A stretch of 64,000 nucleotides of DNA from Talaromyces rugulosus (lineage: Eukaryota; Ascomycota; Eurotiomycetes; Eurotiales; Trichocomaceae): positions 1,062,001 through 1,126,000 of the forward strand of contig NC_049564.1 in assembly GCF_013368755.1 (NCBI RefSeq), read 5' to 3'. The stretch's first letter is position 1. Every line of letters begins with the position of its first letter. The notes beneath the pieces were generated by a model. The model ran no database searches. It had not been told where the DNA came from and saw only the letters and a list, made by a program, of their open reading frames with translations. Positions 46,101 to 57,253 of this stretch are shown one piece after another. The translations under genes and the position numbers were made by a program.

Positions 46101-49100
46101 AACACCATGGCGCCGTTGAGTCGTTACGAGTTTTTCCCGAAATCCCCCGACGCTCCGTACCGGTCGGTACCGCCGTGGTCATGGCCCAAAATAACCGTAT
46201 CGTATACCTGTCGAAACCGCGTCGTCAAGCCAAGGATGAATGGATATTCATTATTATTCCTAGAATCATTCGATGTCGTCGCAATCCCGGTGATCCATCA
46301 CAAGTGGTCCTGTCGCTAGACAGTCAATAGTACCGGTATCCTACCTGTCCGCGGCCCTAACTGTGCGAGGTCAAAAAAAACAGAGAGGAAATGCAAGGTC
46401 GTGGTCAATAGGCAAAGTCGTGGCAGGGATGAGCTGCATGTCAGATAAAGAAAGTCTGGCAAGGCGGCGGCATGCGACGATAATAAAGCGACAATAATAA
46501 TAATAATAATAGTCATCATAAAACCACAGCAGATATATTATTGTACTGTAATTTTTTTGGCGGCGGCGGCGGCATTCCGAAACTGAGCGCGGTAGCCGCT
46601 GGTTAAATGCGTCATTAGTCGGGTTGCAGCGTTCCACCAGTCGCGGGGGATGGCCCTGCGCTGTGTGGCTTGCAGGCTTGCAGCCCCTCGCAAAAAAGGT
46701 CCAGTCGTTAGGAAAGCAGATCGCTTGGTCTCCACTGCGATATATGATCGACTCGATTGTGTGAGAGAAATCGATCCAAAAAGGATACTCCGTACGATTC
46801 GAATAATTCAATAGACGGGGCAAAAAAATCCATCAACATCATCATCTCAAAAGTGAATGATTCATGGCAAAGGCTCGTCAGCCCCGCTGCCCTGCGTTGC
46901 ACTGCGTACAATACGCGTATCGTGTAAGTTACCCGTAACGGAGCTGTCCCACTAGGGCATTTCACGATAATTTTCCAATTCCCTAGTATGTTCCGCGGGG
47001 CTGGTTCCAAGGTCCATCCATATCAGTAGTATTTGTCAATTTGGGTATTGCCGTTCAAAGGCAATGGTCCATCGGGGATAACGGGTCAAAGGCCGGTTGT
47101 AGCATCTTCTTTCGTACTCGGGATCTGGCGGGCAAGAGGTCCTTTTTTTTTCTTCGTACAGCGTCAAAAGCGCACGAGTTGCCGGATGTGGAATCCCTCA
47201 ATATCCACCCTCCCCGACGCCGCGTCATAAGTCGTGTGCTCTCTTTCTTGTTTGCAGCAATGATGATGCTGATGATGACGGCTTTGTCCTACGATCCATC
47301 GAGTGGGGACGACGGGAAGCTGGGCGGGTGGCGAACCCGTTGTAATAATCTAGCAACCAACACTTGTCGCAGATTAATGGAGTCGTTGAGTACTAGGGGT
47401 CTCGAGATCTGAATCGTGTCCCCTAGCAGCGGCGGTCACCCAGGTGGTTGCAAGGGCCAGCTGGTTGAGAGTCGCTTTCCTTTCCTGCCCCCACTCACTG
47501 CATTATATTAAACCGAGCACATCCAACATGATTGGGCTTTGGTTCTGCGAGGAGCGATTGATCTTCAACGGTGAGACGAGTCGGTGAGGCAGTCGTGGGC
47601 TGTAGCGAGCGTAGTGAGGGCAGGGGTCGACAGCCAGAAGATTGTCATCGCATCGCACGGAGTAGTGCGGTTGATGTCAAATTGTCAAGTTGTCGTGCCG
47701 ATGTTGTGTCTTTCGACGGCAGGTGCTGTGGTGTCACGTGAGGCGACGTGCGCACCTTCCTTCCATGTTTGATGGAGACTCTCGTAGAGTAAACCGGCAA
47801 ACCTGTTCTTCACTTTGATTCAATCCAGTTCAATTCAATTGCGTCGCTGTCGTGGCCACACAAACTGCAACTTCAAAAAGCCGGAGGCACCAGCACTCAA
47901 AACTGGGCTGCCATCTATTTATGTGTTCCCTGCGTAAAATCAGCAGAGATAAGCCAGACGGCAAATCACAGCGTCAGCGGCCAAAAATGCGATCCTTTTG
48001 GGCAACACAGTGCTGATAACACTGTTTTCGGCCGGGCCTTGCTGGCCAGTGGCCCAGTGGGTTATACAGCAGTCGATCAAAGCCAGCAGTTATCAGGCCG
48101 ACGGAAGCAAGGAAGATCTCCCGTTCGTCAGAAGCCTCATTCCTTCAAGATAAGGCCGCCGCAAATGGCAGGAGATTGGGCCCCTTTTTGTGTGTGTTGC
48201 TGCTACTTATCAGGCCGCGCCTTATCTCGGCGTGCCTGGCATTAAATAATAAATTTTAATGCCCAGATTCCGAGCACGCCATTTCGCGTGATGGCAACCA
48301 TGCTGGCTATCTCGAATGCGACGTGACGTTCGCCGCCGGTTAAGTACCTGGTGTCACTCAATCGAGAATGGCGCCATCAGCCTTTTCTTTCGCCGTAATA
48401 AGCCTCTCTCAGCCTGATTACTATTAGGCCATCGTGGAGCTGATAACCAGCCATTGGCTGGTAAGCGCGGCCTGCACGTTTGGCTATCTCCTCGGAGCTA
48501 GTCAGGTCGTCATTCGTCATTGTCGCACTTCATCTTACAATGTCGCTGTCTTGACTTGTGAAACTCGTGAAACTCAGCTGAAACTGGCCTACAGTCAGCA
48601 CCTGGAACTCGCACTTTTGTGCATCTTCCACGGCCAGACTGAAGAAAGTGAAACACGCCCTTGAATGGTCTACACTCCTTACGTTCGATCAGTTTGTTCT
48701 ATGCTCTCGACATCAGAGTACGAGTATATTCGACAGTGGGTTAGTGCTGATAAGACTAGATACCGGTCTTGAATCTAGTCCCCATTTTGGCCAGAGATAT
48801 GGGCAATACCACCTAGGTTTTTGGTTAGTGGCTCACATACTACATCACCATCTCTGTCAATGAGAGATGAAAATGACCAATCAACACATAGCACAATCTA
48901 TCTTGCTATCGAGGATCTCCTTGGCCAACTTGACAACCATCCGATCTGTATGCTGACTTACTAACCTTATGGAGTAACACATCTAGGGTGATACGCTTGT
49001 TTTTATGACTAAAGTTTTCATGACTAGGAGAGGCTGCCTGCATACCTTGAATGTAGCTGTGTTGAAGCTACCGATGACATATGCTATGGCCATGTATACT

Positions 49101-49399
49101 ATCACCTTGGTCTATACATGTACATGTATATCACATATCTACCTGAATCTGCAGCTTAGGTGCACAATGAATGAAAACAATAAATGAAAAGAATAAACTG
49201 CCACTGTCATGACAGCGCTCGCTGTAAACTGATAATATCGTTAGAGAACGTGTATGTACAAGTAATAGACAGACGCTTCAGCTATTCCCTCAGCTATTCG
49301 TCTCTTATGTATAACCTGGCTGCATGTAGCGCATCATATCGTTCGTTCGTTTCCTTCCTTCGTCCTTAATAATGTGTGCATCACTTATAAAAAAAAAGC
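43179..49399. other. 6.2-kb gene-poor region upstream of areA
   Basis: It must hold the unplaced areA 5' exon and leader, probably in the first 1-2 kb. Beyond that no open stretch is convincing. It is marked by TACTCCGTA/TACGGAGTA motifs (44571, 45885, 45915, 46786 and near-matches), a TAA microsatellite at 46491-46511, and many short AT-rich and CT-rich tracts. An unannotated long non-coding RNA is possible but not shown. Confidence 0.5.
46491..46511 (+). repeat. AAT microsatellite
   Basis: Six or seven perfect ATA/TAA units. Confidence 0.75.
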
Positions 49400-50431
49400 T
49401 TATTGATGGCCCTCCCCCGGCAATCTCACATCCTCCCACCCGCGCCCATCGCCAATCCCCGGCGGACTGCTCTCGCGCCCAATCTCGCGCCATTCGGTCA
49501 TATTGATCCAGCCAATCTGCTGCGTATCACCGAAGCCGCCGATCCAGTATGCCTGCGTGACCACCAGGCGCGCCCAGAAGCCCGAGTGCGGACTGTCGGT
49601 ATTGCCCGGGAGCCAGACCTGAGCATCGGGGTGTGCGGCGGTGAAGCATTCTTCTAGGGCTTTGCGCACAGAGGAGGAGGAAAAAGGAATGCGCTCGATA
49701 TATCCAAGCAAAGAAACACGCGGTAAACCCGCCGCACTCAACGGAAAGCCAGGATACAACGGCTCTGTGCGGTCGATATGGTCCCACCAGTCAATCGACA
49801 AACTGACATTTGAGCCGGACGCGGCATTCTGGAACGTTGTCGAGACGTATAGACCTAGCAACACGGGATTCCCATTTCCTATCTCCGTTTCTTCTAGTGT
49901 TGATGAGGCACAGTCGGCGATGTACTCGGGCAGACTGACAGAAACACCCTCGAGACCGGCCGGTCCACGACGCGACGGGGTTTGGTAGACGGATGAAGCG
50001 ACGCCGATAGAGGACAATGCCAACAGCCGGCGGGCCATGAGCGTGGATGTAAACCAGGAGGGGCGTCGGATTAGCGTGTTTTCTTCTCGGTCTTCATCAT
50101 CATCTTCTTCTTCTTCGTGGAAGAGATTGATCACGGTGTTGATGGATGGTGATTCATCGACGATATGGTGCAAGCTAGACCGCAAGAGTGACGAGAGAGA
50201 CGAGGGGATTTTGACAGAGTCCGATGACGGTGGTGGTGGTGATGATAGCTCCTTGTCGTTGGCAACATCCGAGACATAATCCTTCAACGGATCACTATCC
50301 TCGTTCAAAATAGCCTGCTGCTGCTGCAAGTTCAAGTTGTTGTTACCCTCGACGATAACGAGGGGTACAGCCGAGGTCCAAGCAGCGAACAAGGCGCAGA
50401 CGGCGATAAGACGACCTGGCAGTCGAGCCAT
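49400..50431 (-). CDS. CREG-like FMN-binding split-barrel protein, secretory pathway
   Basis: 343 residues, no intron. A hydrophobic leader (MARLPGRLIAVCALFAAWTSA) looks like a cleavable signal peptide; the ATG at 50431 is preferred over a longer in-frame opening because it gives this signal. A low-complexity acidic stretch (HEEEEDDDEDREEN) follows. From about residue 140 the protein follows the pyridoxamine-phosphate-oxidase-like split barrel of the CREG type: ARRLLALSSIGVASS, NPVLLGLYVSTTFQN, SIDWWDHI, RVSLLGYIERIP and the closing FWARLVVTQAYWIGGFGD. CREG proteins are lysosomal/secreted glycoproteins that have lost flavin enzymatic residues; their fungal role is unknown. N-linked sites include NVS and NMT. 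Confidence 0.82.
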   Translation of the reverse strand: MARLPGRLIAVCALFAAWTSAVPLVIVEGNNNLNLQQQQAILNEDSDPLKDYVSDVANDKELSSPPPPSSDSVKIPSSLSSLLRSSLHHIVDESPSINTVINLFHEEEEDDDEDREENTLIRRPSWFTSTLMARRLLALSSIGVASSVYQTPSRRGPAGLEGVSVSLPEYIADCASSTLEETEIGNGNPVLLGLYVSTTFQNAASGSNVSLSIDWWDHIDRTEPLYPGFPLSAAGLPRVSLLGYIERIPFSSSSVRKALEECFTAAHPDAQVWLPGNTDSPHSGFWARLVVTQAYWIGGFGDTQQIGWINMTEWREIGRESSPPGIGDGRGWEDVRLPGEGHQ

Positions 50432-51515
50432 TTTGTGTTGGCCTTGACGTATGTGTATTATCACTAGAATATGAAAAAAATCGTTAAAGAGTTGATACTG
50501 TAGCAACGAGAGAGAAGTCTTGTGTCGTTGACAAGTTCATAAAAAAGAAGCGGAGAAGCGAAGCGGCACTCCGTAATCTGATCAGATAAGATCAAAACTT
50601 TGCCGTTTTGGGAAATGGACCATCACGTGGAACATCATACGTTCCCATAGATTCAATACACAATAATTATTGGCATTATCGTTGCTACGCCGAGTATCGG
50701 CCGATATCGGTTCGGGGTTCCAAATGTCTGCCTGCATATTACCATTTGCGCGGTGAGCCTGTGGCCCACCCTGCTCTGAGTCACACGGATACAACCATGA
50801 GCTGTCAGCACGCTACAGCCAACATGTGACCACATGTAAGCAAGCTCCGGCTGCACCGCGTGAATAGCTGCCTATGCTGAGCTGCCTATGGTGGGGCAAG
50901 AGAGCCTATCGAAGTGGAAGAAAATAGTAGAATAGATATTATCATTCCAGTGGCTTACTGCCTAGTATATACATCGTTCCAACTGATTGTGCAAAAGAAC
51001 GTGATGACCATACCCTACTTTTGAATCCAGGAATGCGTAGGATTGAAAAAAAAAAGACACGAAAGAAATTGGACCAGACTGTACTCCTTGAAATGCCTGC
51101 TCAGTTTCGCCTTGCCAGCATAGGATATCCCCATAAATGAACCGTAGCAGAAATACAGAATCCCATCCGTGCCCACCGCACTCCAAGTCAATATGACGCA
51201 AAAACAAAAATAAAGAAAAGGGCGATATGATCGATATGACAAAATAAACATATGCAAAGTAGATGTGAAAACGGACATGTATACATCTTACATGATGTGG
51301 AAAGATCGAATCTTCCACATCGTCAATACACTAGCAACGGCAGTCAAGTCACTAGGATCTTTCTCGGAAACCACAGGGTATATGTACAGACGTAGGTTTC
51401 GTAAAGAATGCTCACGCATTCTATGAATATATTCTTCAGTATAAAGAATATACTCTTTAAAAAAAAAAAGTATCATGATTGTATGTGAACAATCAAACAG
51501 TATAGCTCAAAAGCT
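50432..51515. other. Intergenic, CREG-like promoter and cyclin 3' end
   Basis: 1084 bases without a gene; a CACTCCGTA near-match to the dispersed motif lies at about 50568. Confidence 0.45.
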
Positions 51516-53714
51516 TTACTGTTCTGCGTATGCTGTCTGGCCAGGGCGAACAAATCGGCTACGGGCTTCAGCGCTGCAGCATGCTCGCTTGATGCCGCCA
51601 TTTGGTATAGCGACAGGAATCGGGAGCTTCATCGAGCTCAAGCCACAGCCAAATGGCTGTTGCAAGCTCTTGGCTTCAGGAAGCAGAAAAGAATTCGCCA
51701 TCTGGCTGTCAGGTAGCACCATCTGTTCGTCACGACCCGTCGTCATCATTTGGCGGACGTTGTTTTGAAGAATCTGATCCTCCGAGTATGTCCTGCCCCG
51801 TTTCCTGCACCGTGTCGTTTCACCGACTTTCTGCGGTGCAGGCTGGACTGGTGGCATAGCGCCAGACAGTTCACACAGACCCTGTGCGGCCTCGTGCGCA
51901 GTCATATCAACAGGCGTGTTGATAGAGAAATTGGAGAGGTCAGGAACTGATCCGCAAGATCCAGCATCGGCTTCGGGCGATTGGTAAACACCCACCAATG
52001 ACATCTCATCAATCGGTGACTGAATCGCCAGGTTCTTCCGGCTTTCCTTGAGTGATTTCGCAGCGCAGCGTCGAGTCGCCGCAACGGCCATTCTAAGCCG
52101 TGTGGGCGCGCAAGTCGCGGACGCACAAGACGAAATCGAGGAAGACCTCGAAGAACGAGACGAGATTGTCGAGACATCAGAGATCATTGACTCGGGCGAT
52201 GAAGCAGACGAAGTTGATCGCGCGAGGGAGGAGCGACGAGTCAAGATCGGGAATCCATCCGCGCATGCAGGCTTGCTGCATGGACGCGGGTCCAGGGCGA
52301 GGCGGGCGATGCCCAGGCTCTGGGCCTGTGACATCACCGTGCCTATCGAAGGTCGCCTAGAACAAATACCACCGGCACTCACAGCAGGAGTAGAGGCAGT
52401 ACTAGATTGAGGTGTTAACTGGGGCGTAGGGAGAAGTCCAAGCTTTTGAAGTGTTGGCAACGTTGGGTTCGAGGAATCTATGCGAGGAGTAGGCTCAAGT
52501 GTCAAAGGAGGGTTGCTGCGGGGACATGGTGGCTTCGGCTCGCTCGAGGCGGTTGGGGGAACAACGCTGGCATCCCATCCGGTGCACCGTTGGGGTGAGG
52601 GAAGGTCAACCAACGTGTCCATCGCAACGGAGCTACGAGGGCTTGAGACATCGACGGGGATGGTGTCGAGATCCGGCGTTAGTTTAGACACAACTGTCCG
52701 CCAGCAGTCTTCTGACGGGTGAGACGTGGCTGGGCCAGGGGTGTATTTCAGGACAATATCCGTCCATCGATGATAAATGGCTTCGGGGACGTGAAGCTTC
52801 CAGTCAACAGCTTGTAGGAACATCATTTCGTTTTGGTTGATTTCACAGGTCTTGAGACCGGAAATCTTGCTCCAAGCACGGGCCGAGTAGTTTCGGTCTT
52901 GCAGGTATTTCGACGCAAGAATCAAAGCGGCGAGGAACATACGGCGGCCACATTGCATTGCTCGAGGCACAGACCGATCACAGGGCTGCTCCATGGTAAA
53001 ATCATGGTTGGGTACGTGAGGGCGAATCTTGATCAGATAATACAGGGCGACCTGTAGGGTACTATAGCTAGTACGAGATCTCCGTAGAGTTTCTTGAATG
53101 AAATGGCGAAGAGGCAAGACACCCTTACAGCCAAGTGAAGAATCACTCCGAAGAGCAACGACCGATAGCGGCCAAATTGTCTCAACAATCTGTGAGGCAG
53201 AGTCTTGCAAAAAGAAAAAGTCTTAGCGCTGGGGGAGGGATTTTGGTAACAGAAAATTTCAAGACTTACCAACAAGATTGTCGACGAAAGAAACCTTTCG
53301 TTCGCACTGGCGAACGAGGGGGGGTGGGAGTCGGGAGCATGTGGCCGAAGGACCATTTGACGAGACAGCCGAGCTTCCGGTGCGTCGAGGGTGCTTTCGC
53401 AACTCGGCGGGCAGGGCAGCATCGGTGGCTTTCGAGGGACATCCTCTCAGGCCAGCAGGCAAACAGTGAGAGGCATTTTCAGAATGGGAGGGCAAACCTC
53501 GGGCAGAAGATTCTTCATTCTCCCAGATGACGTCGGCAGCGCTCGTTGTTGACGAGGCAATCGAGCTCTGAGAAGAGATGCCGTCCAAGGAAAAGATAGA
53601 GGAAGAGGAAGACGAAGCAGACGACCCGGTAGAGGTCGAATACGGGTGAACAATGGTCGTCTTCTGTTGACCTGGGTCTGAAATACTCAAACCCAAGACG
53701 TCCATTCCCGTCAT
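51516..53714 (-). CDS. PCL-type cyclin
   Basis: About 710 residues in two exons (53270-53714, 51516-53203). The first exon is Ser-rich and ends RKVSFVDNLV; the junction gives DSASQIVETIWPLS. The cyclin box, about residues 150-290, has KGVLPLRHFIQETLRRSRTS, LQVALYYLIKIRP, RRMFLAALILASKYLQDRNY and WSKISGLKTCEINQNE, the helix pattern of Pcl/Pho80-class cyclins, which partner the kinase Pho85/PhoA. The C-terminal 400 residues are Ser/Pro-rich, apparently disordered, with many SP/TP sites. The ATG at 53714 is the first in frame. It may act in cell-cycle start, phosphate or conidiation control; which cannot be told. Confidence 0.9.
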
Positions 53715-56700
53715 ATTCAGTAGCAAGCTTGTTATTGGCGTAGACTAACAAAAGTCTTTAGGGCAAGAAACTGAATGGGGAACAGGCGATGTGGAACCGT
53801 GGGATACAACTAAACCGTTTCGCAAATAACCAGGTAGGGAAACCGAGAGACAACCGTCTTTATGATTAAGGCGACGGTGGGCCTTGAGCAGTTTGGTTCT
53901 CCAGCGTTCTTGAATGAAAAACCGGACTTAGATAGTTCAATATCGAGATATCAAAGCAAAAGTAGTAAGAGTGGTTTGGTGTTCAAGAGGACAAAAAACG
54001 GGAGGGCACCAAAGATGCGATGCAATCAACGATAGGCCAACCGATCGCGGTCTAGACACCTTCGCGTAGATCAAGCGTGTCTGTAGGCAAACAGAAACGC
54101 TGCTGTTTACTCTTAGCGGGACTCGAGAGAAGAGTAGCCGCTTAAATGCAAACAACAACCTGAGTGGACTTGGATAGATCTGACGGGGAAGTTTCAAAGA
54201 CACGGACGATCGGTACGGCGGAACGTTCAACAGCAGGGTACATTTTGGAAAGCGAGGATTATATATTAAAAGGATCGAGGTAGACGGCGACTGTTTAGCA
54301 AACAGGCAGCATTCCCAAAGGGGCAACTGGCGCTTGTCAAGGCAGTCAACGGTCTACAAGACCACGGTGGTTGGTTGTTTGGATGAATGAACACAAGCGC
54401 GCACACACGTGAGCTAAAAGGCCGCGGGTGGTGAGTCAGTGATCAATAATATGAATGGAGCACAAAGTGAATAGCAAATAATAAGTGTGGCAAATGGGTT
54501 TTGGATTGTTGGTGACGGAGCAGCAGACCGAACACGCGCTGCCAGGTACGAGGGCGGATACGAGGAACAACGCCGGCGGCTAGCAAGAAGTAGAGATCGA
54601 TCGAGTCACAACAAGGCAAGACACAAAATGACACGGCAACAGGCAACGATGACAAAAATGCAACAAGAGTGAATCACTCACCTGATTCTTAAGCAAACAG
54701 CTGAGTGGCGAGTGGCGCGGTGCCTAGAATGGGGCCCCGGAGAAACAGGGAAGCGGCCAGGTACCAGAGGCAAGATATACAGGCGGATCAAGCAAGAGCG
54801 GAGCGGAGAGGAGAGGAGAGGAGATTGAAAAAATAATAATAAATAAATAATATAACAGTATTAGAGGAAGAAGGAGGAGGAGGGGGGAGAGAAGTCGGTC
54901 GGTCGCAGGCAAAGGAAGCGAAACGAGACTCTGGCCGACTTGGGACGACCCGGGGCGACGGGGAAGAGTAATATAGAGGCGGCGGGTGGAACGATGACTG
55001 GACAGTGTGTCAGTGGTCAGTGGTCAGTGGTCGGATTGCGCAGTGAGCACAAGCAGGCAGACAGGCAGCGCCCAAAGATAGACACACACAGCCAAGCCGA
55101 TCCACGTCGATGACTGATCGGGGGGGAGGCAGGGAGGGAGGCGAAGTGGTGCCGATAGCGGGAAGCGCGAAAGTGCCACCGGGTGGGCTCACAGAAGGCT
55201 GGTCGCGGTCGGGCGGAGACGCCAAACCAGCAATAATGGATAATGGTTTGCCGCCTAGCCTGGCACGGGGGCAAAAAAAAAAAAAAAATGATTCACAAAG
55301 TTAGTCACATACCACAGAGAAAACGGTCAAAGACCAAGAGAAAAAAGGAGTCACAGCAGGCAGCAAAGGGGCCAAAGAGGCGCTGACTCTGAAGGGGGAA
55401 GACGGAGAGAAGAAAAAACACTCTTTGTCGAGGATTAAATTATTAAAGTCACGGGGCAGGCGGGCAAAAGTCCACACAGGGCAGGAGCGAGAGAAGTCGG
55501 TCGCTCTTGCCTTTCTATTATTGAAACTTGACAGGTTATGTCACTGCACAAACCAAACTCTCTGCAAACGGGTCCCGGAACGGCAGGAAAATTATGACAG
55601 TTTCTTCTTTTCTTATTCTTATTATTAGGTTCAGTCCTACGCAGTCTTACGCCGTAAAGCAAGCCCTGCTTATTATTATGCTGTGCTATATCCTATCCCC
55701 GTCCAAGATGCATAAAAAAAACTGGTGAGAAACGACGCCATGTAGCCATGTCGTGCATTGAATCGCAGCAGGCTGGCAGCCGGACAGCCAACCACGTTGC
55801 GGCATGCGCCCCACGCCCCCATGGTGGTACACCGCCTGGCAGTGGGCCAATCACAGCAGCGGCAATACTAATGACCATGTCCTGCTCGACCAGCTCTTGT
55901 TTACGATCGAATCATCTATTACCGGGTGGTTGGCCAGCTTACGCCCTGTCCAATATCGATATTATTATTATTAATATTTATTAATTATTAATTACTACGA
56001 CTGAGCATTGCCTGATCCAACCGTCAGTCAGCCCACAAAGAAGAAAAGGGTGACTCACTTCGTTATTGCCACCGCCGAAATGATTCAGGCGCTCTCCCGC
56101 CTAACCACGAGCGTCCTAGCGGGCATTGCAGTCTAGCCGGATTAGGGCACTCACCGGGCGGGCAATTACGGGAGGCCAAAAAAGAGGCAGGAACCTTCCG
56201 TGCTTGTTCTCTGCCTGCCTGCCCCCGCCAATCACACGCCGTACAGCTGCTGCTGGCCCCACCCTGGACTCTTGTCAGCTGCCTATTGGCTAGATGCCCA
56301 GCCAAGCGGGTCAGCACAACTTTGGCAGACCCGCTTTACTTTGCACCCCCCCCTATTGGCGGATCCGTCAAGGCAGCCTGCCACTAGCAGTCTTAGCGCA
56401 CTCTGTCGGCATACGATTCCCGCCCACACAGTAGTCACTGTATATTATTCTATATACCACACACCATCCTGCATCGTCCAACTCTCACCACTACCGAGAA
56501 GGTGAGATGTTCACTTTTGCACTTGTCAACACTCGTTAATCATCGAGTGTAGTTAGTGGACAAACAGCTCTCGGTTTAGCTGTGTATGATTCTATTTTCA
56601 TGCCGTTGAATGGATAATTACTGATCATTAGTTACTTGCTATATCTCGTCCTGTAGACATGCACGTAGAGTACTCGGTCACGTGTCAGGCTGCTTGCCCT

Positions 56701-57253
56701 GCTGTGCCTTCCCTGTTGGGCGGTGTTGACATCTGCTCCATGTCGCGGTGGAATCAATCTCAAGCAACGCTCTTTCCGCTTCTTTAACTAGGAACAATCT
56801 CATTATCATTATTCTCTAGAACTTGCTGTGCCTGCGTCAACTTGATTTTGCTACACCAGTAGTCATTAGCCTTCTTAGCCCGGGCACTGTATGCGAGCGA
56901 GTGTTCCGACTACCGTGTTTTGACAAACGCAGTCTGTCCGTTTGTTCATCAGATCTCCCTGGCAACTGGGCAAACTTCACCGAAATCATCAACCTGGTGC
57001 TCTCAACAGCACCGCCGCTCTTTTTGGAAGCGAGAGCTGCAGCCCACTTCCGCCCATATATCCCATCTCAAAATTGGGACCTGCTCTCCAGTCCGATACT
57101 ATCATCCAACTCATCATCATCATTCACTCATTCATTACCTTTGGCCTGTTCACTTCTTCAGCGATGCCACACTTTCTCTGATTCACACCAAATACCTCGA
57201 AGCCTGCCCTCACTGTCTCTTACGCTCTCTCGACATTGACATCTTTCTTCAAA
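53715..57253. other. 3.5-kb intergenic region between divergent genes
   Basis: Divergent upstream regions of the cyclin and the RNA-dependent RNA polymerase genes. It has purine-rich tracts (for example GAGAG repeats at 54801-54824), an A run near 55274 and AT-rich TTATTAAT blocks near 55958-55993. No convincing gene seen; long 5' UTRs with upstream ORFs are likely. Confidence 0.5.

Noticed and set aside
56823..57239. 138-codon open frame before the RNA polymerase gene
   Set aside because: It is Ser/Leu-rich without domain features, overlaps the probable 5' UTR, and pyrimidine-rich leaders often give such frames.
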